Counted from the first letter of the stretch, positions 9,230 through 18,539 are shown. The stretch is 64,000 nucleotides of DNA from Pseudomonadota bacterium (GCA_020161615.1 JAIUPD010000009.1:166105-230104); one strand, 5' to 3'. Translations and numbers: made by a program. Notes: generated by a model not told the origin, from the letters alone.

Positions 9230-9966
9230 GCGGGGATTTCCGTGGGACGTGCATCCGGCAGGCGGCCATCGGGCCGGGCCTGCCCGTGATGGATGGCCAG
9301 AAGCCAGTCGTAGAAGCCATAGACCGGCAGGTCCAGCGCTTCGGCCAGCGCCGCCTGATAGGGCGGCAGGTTGGTGCATTCGAGGACCAGCGCCCGGGTA
9401 TCGGGCGCGCGGGCCAGCAGGGCGCGGGCGGCGGCGATCAGTTCATCCGTGGCCCGCTGGGCGTCGATGGGGCGGTCGGGATCGTTGGCGCGCAGCACGT
9501 TCAGCAGATGCGCATCATCGGGCAGCGCGCCGACCGGCAGGTCCGGGTCAACCCCGGCGGCAAGCAGGTGCGCCGGGGTAATCGAGCCTTCCAGCAACCC
9601 CATCACCGCGACCTTGCCGTGCTGGCGCTGCCGGAGCGGGATCTGGAACAGCGCAGAGGCGGTGAAGGGCACCGGGCATCCCCAAGCCAGATTTTCCTGC
9701 TGGAAGACCAGAAGCCCGCAGGAGGTGGTGAGGAGTTCCGCACCCCGCGCCACCAGCCGGTCGCGCGCGGCGCGGAACCCCTGGGCCAGCGCCGGATCCT
9801 GCGGGTCGCCCCGCAGGATCCGGGTGATGCCGGCCCCGCCCACGGTTTCGTACAGGACCCTGCCGCCGAAGGTGCTTGCATTGCCGATGTCGCCGGGCGG
9901 CCGCGCGAAGCGTGTGTCCAGCAACATGACGCCGACAGGCGGCAGATTCTGCACGGGATCGCTCAT
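9226..9966 (-). CDS. Aspartate/glutamate racemase-like protein
   Basis: The product is 246 aa. Two cysteines in the expected contexts (TTSCGLLV near residue 82 and LVLECTNLPP near residue 195) match the two-base cofactor-independent racemases. The N-terminal half has a PPVGVMLLDTRFARPPGDIGN opening typical of the Asp/Glu/hydantoin racemase superfamily. The substrate is unknown. It is locked between the binding-protein gene and dppB by ATGA overlaps on both sides, which strongly suggests that it acts on the compound brought in by this transporter, perhaps converting D- to L-amino acids or racemising hydantoins. Confidence 0.8.
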   Translation of the reverse strand: MSDPVQNLPPVGVMLLDTRFARPPGDIGNASTFGGRVLYETVGGAGITRILRGDPQDPALAQGFRAARDRLVARGAELLTTSCGLLVFQQENLAWGCPVPFTASALFQIPLRQRQHGKVAVMGLLEGSITPAHLLAAGVDPDLPVGALPDDAHLLNVLRANDPDRPIDAQRATDELIAAARALLARAPDTRALVLECTNLPPYQAALAEALDLPVYGFYDWLLAIHHGQARPDGRLPDARPTEIPA

Positions 9967-11579
9967 CCGGTGAAGGCGAGCGAGCCGTAGGGCGCGCGGA
10001 TGCCGTCCGGGCCGGGAACGAAATTCTCGACATTGGCGGCGGCGATGGTGACGTAGATCGGCCGCGCGACCGGCAGGATCGGCAGGTCGGTCATGGCAAG
10101 TTGCTGGAAGCGCACGAAGAGGGCGCGGCGGGCCTCGGGGTCGGGTTCGACCGAGGCGTCTTCGAGGATCTGATCCATCTCGGCGCTTTCATAGCCGGTC
10201 GAGTTGACGAAGGGTGTCCCCTGCGAGGCGGCCTTGGACCACCAGAAGCGCTGCGAGCCGATGGTCGGATCGGCGGTGACAGAGCCCGGATAGAGGGTCA
10301 GGTCGTAATCGTATTCGCCAAAGACCGAGCGGATGAAGGTCGGGATATCGGCGCTGATCAGCTCCAGGTCGACGCCCACGTCGCGGAAGTTCTGTTTCAG
10401 GAACTGGCCCATCCGTTCATAGGTGTCGCCGACCGTCGGCGCGATCAGCCGCAGGCTGAAGCGCATGCCGTCGGCGCCCCGGGCGTAACCGGCGGCATCG
10501 AGCAGTTCATTGGCGCGGGCCGGATCGTAATCGTAGCTTGGCACATCGGCGGTGTAGAAGTTCGGCAGGGTTTCCGGGATCGGGCCGGTCAGCATCTCGG
10601 CCAGACCGTAATAGACCACGCCCAGCATCGCCTCGCGGTTCATCGCGTGCATGAGGGCCTGGCGGACCTCCAGCTTGGCGAGGTGCTCGTTGCGCAGGTT
10701 GGTGTGGATCATGTCGAGCGAGTTGTTCATCTCGGTCCCGCGGGTATCGACCTGGAAATCCGGGCTGTCCATGAAGCGCTGGACCTGGTTGACCGGGATC
10801 GGGCCGTCACCGGCCAGATGCAGCTCGCCCGCATCGAGCGCCGCGGCGCGGGCCGAGGGGTCGGTGATGATGCGGATCACGAGGCGTTCCAGCTTCGGCT
10901 CGCCCTCGCCCCAGTAATTCGGGTTGGCGGTCATGATGATATGCGAGCCGCGCTCCCAGGTCTGGAAGACGAAGGGGCCAGTGCCGACGGGGGCATTGTT
11001 GGCGGGGTTCTGGAGGACATCGGTGCCCTCGTAGACATGCTTCGGCAGCATGGGCGATTCCCAGCCGGCGAGGGCATACATCAGCGCCGGGGCGGGCTGG
11101 CTGAGGCGCAGAATGGCGGTGTGCTCATCGGGCGTTTCAACGGCGGTGACGCTGGCCAGCGTCGAGCGGCCGCGCGGGTGGTGCTGCTTCAGGATCTCCA
11201 TGATCGTGTATTGCACATCGGCCGAGGTGAAGGGCTGGCCGTCATGCCACATCACGCCCTCGCGCAGGGTGAAGGTGATCGACAGGCCGTCCTCGGCCAC
11301 CTCCCAGGCGGTGGCGAGCGCCGGGGTGGGCGAGACGTTGAAATCGTAGTTCAGCAGGCCTTCGAGCATCTTGCCCGAGACGACGGTGACGGGCGAAGCG
11401 GTGTTGAAGGCGGCGCACATGGCGTTGGGTTCGGGCGTCACGCACATGGCCAGGGTGCCCGATTGCTGGGCTTTCAGCGGGCCGAAGGGCAGGACGCTGG
11501 CGGCGAGGCCGGCACCCGTGGCCAGCAGCAGGGCGCGGCGGCTCATGGCGAAGGTCGGGGAGGTCGGTGTCTTGGTCAT
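9963..11579 (-). CDS. Peptide/solute-binding protein of ABC transporter system 1 (SBP_bac_5)
   Basis: The product is 538 aa. The N terminus has a twin-arginine-like signal (SRRALLLATGAGLAASVLPF) with an Ala-rich cleavage region around FGPLKAQ. The periplasmic part shows the SBP_bac_5 marks: LATAWEVAEDGLSITFTLREGVMWHDG and the later GTGPFVF segment. Proteins of this family bind peptides, nickel, opines and other ligands, so 'peptide' is a default label. It is the first gene of the minus-strand operon. Its stop overlaps the racemase start by 4 nt. Confidence 0.92.
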   Translation of the reverse strand: MTKTPTSPTFAMSRRALLLATGAGLAASVLPFGPLKAQQSGTLAMCVTPEPNAMCAAFNTASPVTVVSGKMLEGLLNYDFNVSPTPALATAWEVAEDGLSITFTLREGVMWHDGQPFTSADVQYTIMEILKQHHPRGRSTLASVTAVETPDEHTAILRLSQPAPALMYALAGWESPMLPKHVYEGTDVLQNPANNAPVGTGPFVFQTWERGSHIIMTANPNYWGEGEPKLERLVIRIITDPSARAAALDAGELHLAGDGPIPVNQVQRFMDSPDFQVDTRGTEMNNSLDMIHTNLRNEHLAKLEVRQALMHAMNREAMLGVVYYGLAEMLTGPIPETLPNFYTADVPSYDYDPARANELLDAAGYARGADGMRFSLRLIAPTVGDTYERMGQFLKQNFRDVGVDLELISADIPTFIRSVFGEYDYDLTLYPGSVTADPTIGSQRFWWSKAASQGTPFVNSTGYESAEMDQILEDASVEPDPEARRALFVRFQQLAMTDLPILPVARPIYVTIAAANVENFVPGPDGIRAPYGSLAFTG

Positions 11580-11717
11580 GTCATTTCCCTGTTGCGCGGG
11601 TCGAATGGCCCGGTTGCCCCGGTAGGGCGCCGGGCGAGCTGTCGCTCTGTCTTCGGCGCCGGTGTCGCGGTTCCTTGAGTATTCCGGCGTGCCCCCGTTC
11701 TCGCCAGTAGGGGGGTT

Positions 11718-11734
11718 TCAGATTCCAGTTCTGA
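11718..11734. promoter_or_regulatory. Inverted repeat in the system 1 / ThDP divergent promoter region
   Basis: TCAGA and TCTGA form 5-bp arms with a 7-nt spacer, followed by a T-rich run. The element lies between the divergent SBP gene (11579, minus) and the ThDP-enzyme gene (11850, plus). It may be an operator. Arms are short, so chance is possible. Confidence 0.35.
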
Positions 11735-11849
11735 TTTTTCTGTTATCGGTCATTTCACCGGATTGGCCCGCAATCAGGGGGTGAAGCCCGTTGCAAGTGC
11801 CCGGGCCCGGGTGAAAACCTGTGCGAAATCAACAAACGGGAAACGCGAG

Positions 11850-13490
11850 ATGGATCACCTGACGGGCGCCGGGGCGCTGGCCCTTCTGATCCGCGACTGG
11901 GCGGGGGGTCCGGCCTTCCATGTGCCGGGCGAGGGGATTCTGGAATTGCTGGACGCGCTGGAGGGCGCGGGCGTGCCGCTGATCTCGTGCCGGCACGAGG
12001 CGGGCGCGGCGGTGGCGGCGCAGGCGGTCGGGCAGGTGACCGGGCGGCCGGGGATCTGTCTGGTCGGCCGGGCACCGGGGGCGCTGAACGCGGCGCTGGC
12101 CCTGCACACGGCGCGCACCGACGGGGCGCCGATGATCCTGATTCTGGGCCAGCCCTCGCGCGCAATTGCGGGGCGCGAGCCCTATCTGGCCAACGCGGAT
12201 TTCGCGCAGACCTTCGCGGCGTCGGCCAAATGGGTGGGATCGTGTGACAGCGCGTCTCGACTGGTGGAGATGCTGTCGCGCGCCTGGGCCGAGGCGATGG
12301 GCGGTCGTCACGGGCCGGTGGTCTTGGCCCTGCACGAGGAGGTCTGGCACGAGGAAATCCCCGCCGCCAGTCTGCCCGCCACGCCGCCGATGCCGCCGCG
12401 CCCACAGGCCCCGGGGGAGGAACTGGACCGGCTGGCCGATGCCTTGGCCGCCGCCCAGCGCCCTTTGATCATCGCTGGCGGCACCGGCTGGCGGGTCGAG
12501 GAAACCCGCTGCCTTGCGCAATTCGCCGAGGAAAGCGGCATTCCGGTGGCGACTGCCTATCGCCGCCGCGACCTGATGCCGGCCAGCCATCCGTTGATGG
12601 TGGGGGAACTGGGGATCGGCGCGGACCCGGCGCTGGCGCGGCGGGTGGCCGAGGCCGATTGCCTGCTGGTGCTGGGGATGCGGCTGGGCGAGATCAACAC
12701 CTTCGGCGCCAATGTCTTCGAGGGCTACCGGCTGATCGAGGCCCCGGTGCCCGCGCAGGCCGTTCACCATATCCACCCCGACCCGGCCGAGTTGAACACG
12801 GTCTATCGCACCACGACCGCCCTGCTGGCGCATCCGGGCGATGTGGTGGCGGCGTTGCGGGCCCGGGGGCCGAAGCGGCGCGAGATCGGCGAGTGGCAAC
12901 GCGACCTGCGCGCGGCGCGCGAGGCGTTCACCACCGGCAAGCCCTGCCCCGGGCCGTTGGACCTGAACGCGGTGTTCAAGGCCCTGCGCGCGGCGCTGCC
13001 CCACGACGCCATGCTGACGGTCGGCGCCGGGGCCTATGCCCATTGGCCGCAGCGCTATGTCGCGCATGAGGTCTTCGGCACGCAGCTGGGGCCGAAGAGC
13101 GGTGCCATGGGCTATGGCCTGCCCGCCGCCATCGGCGTGCAGGCGGCGCAGCCCGGGCGGCGGGTGGTGGCGGTGGCGGGCGACGGCTGTTTCCTGATGC
13201 AGGGCGAGGAGCTGGCGACAGCGGCGCTCTATGGCCTGCCGGTCCTGACCATCGTGGTGAATAACAGCCTCTATGGGGCCATCGCCGCCTCGCAAAGCCG
13301 GATGTTCGGGCGGCGCAGCGGCACGGCGCTGGCGCCCGTCGATTTCACCGCGCTGGCGGGGGCGATGGGCGTGAAGGGCTGGAAGGTCACGACGACCGAC
13401 GCCTTCGCCCCGGCCCTGGCAGCGGCACTGGCCGAGGACGGGCCGACCCTCATTGAACTGATCACCGGCGAAGAGGCCCTGAAACCATGA
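11850..13490 (+). CDS. Thiamine-diphosphate-dependent enzyme of the acetolactate synthase type
   Basis: The product is 546 aa with the three-domain fold of the IlvB/benzoylformate decarboxylase superfamily. The ThDP-activating glutamate is in RHEAGAA (E50). The cofactor motif runs from GDG (D445) to NN (N471-N472). Several features argue against biosynthetic acetolactate synthase: the chain is short, there is no IlvN partner, and the neighbour is a catabolic-looking FAD enzyme. It is better called a ThDP-binding lyase/decarboxylase of unknown substrate. The ATG at 11850 begins the conserved N-terminal domain. The stop overlaps the FAD enzyme start by 4 nt. Confidence 0.85.
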   Translation: MDHLTGAGALALLIRDWAGGPAFHVPGEGILELLDALEGAGVPLISCRHEAGAAVAAQAVGQVTGRPGICLVGRAPGALNAALALHTARTDGAPMILILGQPSRAIAGREPYLANADFAQTFAASAKWVGSCDSASRLVEMLSRAWAEAMGGRHGPVVLALHEEVWHEEIPAASLPATPPMPPRPQAPGEELDRLADALAAAQRPLIIAGGTGWRVEETRCLAQFAEESGIPVATAYRRRDLMPASHPLMVGELGIGADPALARRVAEADCLLVLGMRLGEINTFGANVFEGYRLIEAPVPAQAVHHIHPDPAELNTVYRTTTALLAHPGDVVAALRARGPKRREIGEWQRDLRAAREAFTTGKPCPGPLDLNAVFKALRAALPHDAMLTVGAGAYAHWPQRYVAHEVFGTQLGPKSGAMGYGLPAAIGVQAAQPGRRVVAVAGDGCFLMQGEELATAALYGLPVLTIVVNNSLYGAIAASQSRMFGRRSGTALAPVDFTALAGAMGVKGWKVTTTDAFAPALAAALAEDGPTLIELITGEEALKP

Positions 13491-14773
13491 GCGACATCAT
13501 CGTCATCGGCGCCGGGATCGCCGGGCTGACCGCCGCCTATCGGCTGCATAAGGCGGGCCATGCCGTCACCGTGCTGGAGGCGGGCGCGGTGCCGGGCGGG
13601 CGGGTCGGCGACCGCGAGACGCGGGGGATCCGTTACAACGCCGGGGCGCGGCTGGTCTATCCGTTCTCCAAACCCTTCAACCGGATGCTCGATGACTTGG
13701 GCCTGCGGGATGACCTGGTGCCGGTGCGCAAACTCTCGGCCCAATGCCTCGGCGCGGGCGAGGATTGGACCATCGAACTGATGCCGGGACCGGCCAGCCT
13801 GCTGACCCCCGGCCTGTCGCTGGCCGAGCGGCTGCGCTTCATCGCGTTCGGCGCCGGGATGCTGCTGGCGAGGGGGCGGACCGATCCCGACGACGCAGCG
13901 AGCGCGCTGGCGGCGGATGCGATGACCCTGGCCGATTACACAAGGCAGAAGACCGGCGCCAATGTGCTGGCGCGGATGGTCGATCCGGTGTTCCGGGGCA
14001 CGCGGTCCTGGAATGCCGAGGAGATTTCCGGCGCCTTCTTCGCCTCGACCACGCCGCATCTGATCGGGCAGGACATGGTCTATGTCTTCCGGCAGGGCAT
14101 GGCGACCTTGCCCAATGCGCTGGCCCGGGGGCTGGATCTGCGGTGCAACACGCGGGTGGTGGCGGTGACGCAGGCCGGTGACGGCTATGCGGTGGAGACG
14201 GAGAGCGAGACGCTGCGCGCCGACCGGGTGGTGATGGCCGTCGAGGGCTCGCTGGTCGCCGGGCTGATGCCGGATCTGGGGGCCGAGGATCGGGCGTTCT
14301 TCGCCGGCGTGCGGTACAATTCGCTGGGCATCGTGCATTACCGGTTGAAGGGCGATGTGGCGCCGCGAATGAATTTCTTCGCGCGCGACGTGGCGGGCAC
14401 GATCGCCACCTATCAGCAGACGGCCGCCAATCCGACCAAGGGGCAGGCCGCGCAGCTTTACGCGCAGCTCTCGCCCGAGGCGAATGCGCTTGCCAAAGCC
14501 GAAGGGCGCACCGGCGATCTGCATGCGATCATCGAGGAGCGGCTGTTGCAGCTTTATCCGACGCTTCACGCGGATTGCGAGGATCGGGTGGAACAATGGA
14601 TCGAGCGGAAACTGCCGACCTTCTACCCCGGCTATGCCCGCAAGGTGGCCGAGTTCCGGGCGCGGCAGCGGGGCGGGCTGGCCTTCTGCGGCGATTACCT
14701 GGCGCAATCGCTGTTGACCGGGGCGGCGGCCAGTGGCGAACGGGCGGCGGCGCAGATCCTCGCCTCAGTCTGA
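13487..14773 (+). CDS. FAD-dependent amine-oxidase-like / protoporphyrinogen-oxidase-like oxidoreductase
   Basis: The product is 428 aa. The N terminus holds the dinucleotide fold IIVIGAGIAGLTAAYRLHKAGH and an acidic LEAG strand, then the GGR motif (PGGRVG) typical of the flavin monoamine oxidase/PPOX superfamily. The C-terminal FAD-contact strand resembles GGLAFCGDYLAQSLLTGAAASGE. No haem-biosynthesis context is present, so a true HemG/HemY role is unlikely. It is translationally coupled to the ThDP enzyme, so the two probably act in sequence on one metabolite. It overlaps the convergent AraC gene by 9 nt. Confidence 0.8.
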   Translation: MSDIIVIGAGIAGLTAAYRLHKAGHAVTVLEAGAVPGGRVGDRETRGIRYNAGARLVYPFSKPFNRMLDDLGLRDDLVPVRKLSAQCLGAGEDWTIELMPGPASLLTPGLSLAERLRFIAFGAGMLLARGRTDPDDAASALAADAMTLADYTRQKTGANVLARMVDPVFRGTRSWNAEEISGAFFASTTPHLIGQDMVYVFRQGMATLPNALARGLDLRCNTRVVAVTQAGDGYAVETESETLRADRVVMAVEGSLVAGLMPDLGAEDRAFFAGVRYNSLGIVHYRLKGDVAPRMNFFARDVAGTIATYQQTAANPTKGQAAQLYAQLSPEANALAKAEGRTGDLHAIIEERLLQLYPTLHADCEDRVEQWIERKLPTFYPGYARKVAEFRARQRGGLAFCGDYLAQSLLTGAAASGERAAAQILASV

Positions 14774-15859
14774 GGCGTCGCGGCCTTTCACCGGGGCCGC
14801 GGCCTGTTTGGCGCTCGACGGCAGCACGCCGAAATGCAGCTTGAAGGCCGAGGTGAAGCTGGCCTGCCGCTTGTAGCCGGCCGTCTGCGCGATCTCGGCG
14901 ATGGACAGATCGCCCTGTTCCAGCAGGGTCAGGGCGTAATCCATCCGGTACTTCTTGCGGTACTCGAAAATCGTCGTGCCGTAGAAGAATTTGAACCCGG
15001 CCTTCAGCTTGGTGGCATTGGTGCCGAGTTCCTTGGCAAGATTGGTGGCCGAGTAGTTCTTGGAGAAATCCGTCGCCAGCATCTCGCGCGCGCGCTCGAA
15101 CATGGCAAAGTCGCGTTGAGAAAAGCTCTGCGCGCCTTCGTCCGAGCCATCGTCCAGCGCGTCGGCCACCAGACAGATGATCTCGGTCAGCTTGGCCGAG
15201 GCCAGCATCAGATCGCGCGGCCCCTCGAAGGGGATGTCCCACAGCGCCTGCAGCGCCCGGACGAAGGCGCTGTTGATCTTGCGCTCGACCAGCGGGATTT
15301 CCCCGGGCAAGGGCGCGAAGAGGCGTTCGACCGCTTTCGAGTCGAGTCCGAAACTGTCGCGCAGCAGGCTGGGGGAGACGTAGATGCCCAGCAGCCGGTA
15401 GCTGCCCGCCGGAAAACGGACGGTATAGCTGAGGTCGGGCGGGCAGCGCAGCGCCACCATCGTCGCCTCATGCACCGGATGGTCGTTGCCCTGCGCGGGG
15501 GGCGGGCTGCCCTCTTCCACGTCCCAGCTCAGGCGCACCGGGCCTTCGATCTGGAAATGCAGCTCGATCAGACCCTCGTCGCGGACATCCTCATGCCGTT
15601 CGTCCAGGGTGGTGCAATCGGTGATGCCGCAGAAGATCTGGTCGCGGACCGAGAGGAACCGGTAGAAGCCGGTCCCGGCATCGGCCGCCAGATCGACCCG
15701 GGCGGTGAAGAGCGCCTGCGCGCGGTCGGCCAGCGTCTCGTACCGGTCGGGCTGCGCGGCGAGGCTGCGGAACACCCCCGCCAGCGTGCCGCTGTCGTCG
15801 CCGAACTCGCGCCGCCAGAGGCTTTTCACGGCGGAATGACTGTCGCGCTGGCCGGTCAT
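14765..15859 (-). CDS. AraC-family transcriptional regulator
   Basis: The product is 364 aa. The C-terminal third (about residues 265-350) contains two helix-turn-helix units: SATNLAKELGTNATKLKAGF, and LSIAEIAQTAGY followed by the SFTSAFKLHFG signature. The N-terminal ~240 residues are an effector/dimer region, with a cupin-like appearance but no clear motif. It lies convergent to the ThDP/FAD pair and upstream, on the same strand, is the RidA/ALDH pair. Either unit could be its target. The start at 15859 is a plain ATG. Confidence 0.88.
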   Translation of the reverse strand: MTGQRDSHSAVKSLWRREFGDDSGTLAGVFRSLAAQPDRYETLADRAQALFTARVDLAADAGTGFYRFLSVRDQIFCGITDCTTLDERHEDVRDEGLIELHFQIEGPVRLSWDVEEGSPPPAQGNDHPVHEATMVALRCPPDLSYTVRFPAGSYRLLGIYVSPSLLRDSFGLDSKAVERLFAPLPGEIPLVERKINSAFVRALQALWDIPFEGPRDLMLASAKLTEIICLVADALDDGSDEGAQSFSQRDFAMFERAREMLATDFSKNYSATNLAKELGTNATKLKAGFKFFYGTTIFEYRKKYRMDYALTLLEQGDLSIAEIAQTAGYKRQASFTSAFKLHFGVLPSSAKQAAAPVKGRDASD

Positions 15860-15901
15860 GGCGGGCGGATCCCTCCCGTGCTGGCGATGCCGTGGCCGAG
15901 T

Positions 15902-16291
15902 TTACCGGCGCGAGGCCGAGACCTCAATCTCGACCTTGGCGCCCGGGGCGGGAAGCTGGCAAACCAGCAGCGTGTTGGTCGGGCGCACGGCATCGAAGTG
16001 CTTCTTCAGCACCATGGCCACGCCTTTGGCAAAACCGGGCTCGGTGATGTAGACGCGGACGGTCTTCACATCGGCGAGGCTGGCACCGGCCTGCGCCAGC
16101 GCCCTGGCGACCGAGGCCAGCGCATTCTCCAGCTGGGCCTCGACGCTTTCGGGGAAGGTCCCGTCGGCATCGGGGCCGAGGCTGCCCGAGACATGGATCA
16201 CCGGGCCGTCGATCACCGCCTTGGCGAAACCGGCGAAATCCTCGGCGGGCGAGCCGGAAAAGATGCGGTCTTTCATGATAGTGGCGGTCAT
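15902..16291 (-). CDS. RidA-family enamine/imine deaminase-like protein
   Basis: The product is 129 aa, the usual RidA/YjgF length. It shows the SGSLGPDADG and QLENALASVARALAQAGASLADVKTVRVYIT segments and a LVCQLPAPGAKVEIEV C terminus. In canonical RidA an arginine in the RPAR/RPTR-like region binds the substrate carboxylate; here the motif reads VRPTNTLLVC without the second arginine, so it may not be a classical imine deaminase. The start at 16291 is supported by a GAGGAAGG upstream; an internal ATG at 16276 lacks one. It follows the aldehyde dehydrogenase gene after 4 nt. Confidence 0.85.
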   Translation of the reverse strand: MTATIMKDRIFSGSPAEDFAGFAKAVIDGPVIHVSGSLGPDADGTFPESVEAQLENALASVARALAQAGASLADVKTVRVYITEPGFAKGVAMVLKKHFDAVRPTNTLLVCQLPAPGAKVEIEVSASRR

Positions 16292-16295
16292 GGGC

Positions 16296-17690
16296 TCAGC
16301 CTTCCTCGGACTTGCGGATGATCAGCGCCTTCTTGCGCAGGAAGCGGTGGAAACCGCCGTGGCCATAGCGGGTGCCGCCCAGGCCCGAGGCGCCGAAGGC
16401 GGTCTTCTCGGCCCGGTCGCCGACGCCGCCCATCGTGTCGAAATCGTTGATCCAGACGCCGCCCGCGTTGATACGCTCGCCCACGGCGACCGCCTCGTCC
16501 TCGTCGCCGATCACCGTGGCGGAGAGGCCGAAAACCGTGTCATTGGCCAGACGGATCGCCTCCTCCGGTTCATCGAAACGGGCAATGGGGATGATCGGGC
16601 CGAAAGTCTCGGCCTGCATGATCTCCATGTCCTGCGTCACGTCGACCAGCACGGTCGGTTCGCACCAGATCCCGCCGTCCTTCTCGATCAGCTTGCCGCC
16701 GGTCAGGATGCGGGCGCCCTTGGCCACGGCATCGTCAAGCTGCGCCTGCAGGATCTGCGCCTGACGGCGGAAGATGACCGGGCCCAGTTCGCCCGATTGC
16801 AGACCTTCGGTGTTCAGCGTCAGGGCCCGGGTACGGGCCACCACGCGATCCACGAAGGTCGGATAGATGTCGCGCCCGGCATAGACCCGCTCGATCGAAC
16901 AGCAAAGCTGGCCGGAGTTTTCCATCGCGCCGCGCACGACGATCTCGGCGGCCTCGTCGGCATCGGCGCTGTCCAGCACCACCGCCGGGTCGTTGCCGCC
17001 CAGTTCCAGAAACGCCGTCTTGAACTGCGAGGCGGCGCGTTCATGCACCTTGCGGCCGGTGGGGACCGAGCCGGTGAAGACCACCATGTCGGTGACGTCG
17101 ATCACCCAGCCGCCAGTCTCGCCGTCGCCCGCCACGTAATCCAGGACGTCGCGCAGATGCTCGACCTCGGCCACGGCGGCCATGAACGGCGCGATGAAGC
17201 GCGGCGTCACCTCGGAGGGTTTCGCCAGAACGGCCGAGCCTGCCAGAAGCGCGGTGATCGCGTCGATCATCGACAGGATCAGCGGATAGTTCCAGGGCGA
17301 GATGATGCCGACCAGTTGCTGCGGGACGTATTGCTGGCGGAAGCGGAGCGTGCCGTCGCCCGAGGCACCGGTCGCGGCCGCCAGCGCGGCCTCGGCGGTC
17401 GCGACGCGCATGCGGGTGATGCCTTTCAGCCCCTCGACCTCGGCCACCGACATGGCGTGACGGCCGGTATCGACCGAAAGCGCGTCGACGATGGCGTCGT
17501 AATGGCGGTCAACGGCGTCGCACAGCGCCAGCATGGCGGCCTTGCGCCCCTCGAGCCCGATCTCTGTCCATTTCTGCTGGCCTGCGCGCAGACGGCTGGC
17601 CTTGGCCTGGAGGGCGGGCAGGTCCAGGGCCTCGATCCTGGTGTCGACGATCCCGGTCCGGGGGTTCGTCACGTCGATTGCACGGCTCAT
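16296..17690 (-). CDS. NAD(P)-dependent aldehyde dehydrogenase
   Basis: The product is 464 aa. It has the proton-relay PWNYPL region, a VFTGSVPTGRKV nucleotide-binding loop, the catalytic glutamate in FLELGGNDP, and the nucleophile C263 in NSGQLCCS (C264 follows). The C-terminal FGPIIP motif is present. It would oxidise an aldehyde to an acid; the substrate is not readable. The operon with RidA suggests an aldehyde produced from an amine or unstable imine, which is inference. A 141-nt upstream gap holds its promoter. Confidence 0.92.
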   Translation of the reverse strand: MSRAIDVTNPRTGIVDTRIEALDLPALQAKASRLRAGQQKWTEIGLEGRKAAMLALCDAVDRHYDAIVDALSVDTGRHAMSVAEVEGLKGITRMRVATAEAALAAATGASGDGTLRFRQQYVPQQLVGIISPWNYPLILSMIDAITALLAGSAVLAKPSEVTPRFIAPFMAAVAEVEHLRDVLDYVAGDGETGGWVIDVTDMVVFTGSVPTGRKVHERAASQFKTAFLELGGNDPAVVLDSADADEAAEIVVRGAMENSGQLCCSIERVYAGRDIYPTFVDRVVARTRALTLNTEGLQSGELGPVIFRRQAQILQAQLDDAVAKGARILTGGKLIEKDGGIWCEPTVLVDVTQDMEIMQAETFGPIIPIARFDEPEEAIRLANDTVFGLSATVIGDEDEAVAVGERINAGGVWINDFDTMGGVGDRAEKTAFGASGLGGTRYGHGGFHRFLRKKALIIRKSEEG

Positions 17691-17831
17691 CGGGGCAGCT
17701 CTCCGTCATGGGTTTTCAGCGCGTTAGCCGCAGCATGAGGGCAGCGGCGGGCGGCGGAAAGACGGGGGCGGGGCGATGCTTCCGATATCGAAAAACATTC
17801 GCCGGAAATCCGCAGGCCGGGGTGGGGGACC

Positions 17832-18539
17832 TCAGCCCTTGCGCCATTCCATGAGGTGGAAATAGGGACAATCGTGATAGCGCCGGGCGCGGTCGGGGTC
17901 GCCGCCCCGGGGCGCGGGTTCGTCGAAATGCACCAGCCGCAGCCCCTGGGCGAGGAAAGCCTGCATGTAGCGGTGCATCGGCCGGTGCCAGTTCACGATC
18001 TCGATCCCGCGCCAGCCCACGCGGTCGGCGCGGGTCGAGAGGTAGTCGCGGATCTGCATGCGTCTTTCGCCCGCGGCATCCTCGACCCAGCCGCCGGCGG
18101 TGGTGAAGGGGTTGAGATTGGCCACCAGCAACGCGCCGCCGGGTTCAAGAACGCGGGCCATCTCGGCAATCGCGCTGTCGATATCGGCGATGTCGATCAG
18201 GGTCAGGTAGCTGACGACCAGACCGAAGCTGGCATCGGCGAAGGGCAGTGCTTCGGCCCTGGCTGGCTCGTAGCGACCTTGCGGGTCGCGGGCGCGGGCC
18301 CGGGCCAGCAGGCTGGGCGTGGGGTCGATTCCGGTCGCCTCGATCCCCTCGGCCCGCAGCATCCGGCAGAAGCGCCCTTCGCCGCAGCCCACGTCCAGCG
18401 CGGTCCGTGCGCCGCTGAGCCGGGCGCGGTCCAGCATCGGCGCATCGAGGATATGCTGGCGCGAGTAATCCCCCGTCTCGCCCATATCGGCGATCCAGGC
18501 GGCGGCCGAGGCTTCCCAGCCGGTCGTATCTTCGGTCAT
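17832..18539 (-). CDS. Class I SAM-dependent methyltransferase
   Basis: The product is 235 aa. Motif I is ALDVGCGEGRFCRML, with the acidic residue of motif II in ATGIDPTPSLL. The post-motif ADASFGLVVSYLTLIDIADI region is typical of Methyltransf_11. The protein has the size of small-molecule O- or N-methyltransferases; the acceptor is unknown. It is the last gene of the run hyuA-hyuB-gntR-mt, 65 nt after the gntR stop. Confidence 0.85.
   Translation of the reverse strand: MTEDTTGWEASAAAWIADMGETGDYSRQHILDAPMLDRARLSGARTALDVGCGEGRFCRMLRAEGIEATGIDPTPSLLARARARDPQGRYEPARAEALPFADASFGLVVSYLTLIDIADIDSAIAEMARVLEPGGALLVANLNPFTTAGGWVEDAAGERRMQIRDYLSTRADRVGWRGIEIVNWHRPMHRYMQAFLAQGLRLVHFDEPAPRGGDPDRARRYHDCPYFHLMEWRKG

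Noticed and set aside
9963-11579. Assigning the system 1 binding protein to nickel or dipeptide uptake
   Set aside because: SBP_bac_5 proteins cannot be assigned a ligand by eye, and no flanking urease, hydrogenase or peptidase supports a choice.
11850-13490. Naming the ThDP enzyme ilvB (acetolactate synthase)
   Set aside because: There is no regulatory subunit, the chain is somewhat short and the coupled FAD enzyme points to another role.
13487-14773. Calling the FAD enzyme hemG/hemY
   Set aside because: There are no haem genes nearby and the coupling is to a ThDP enzyme. The shared FAD-fold motifs alone are not enough.
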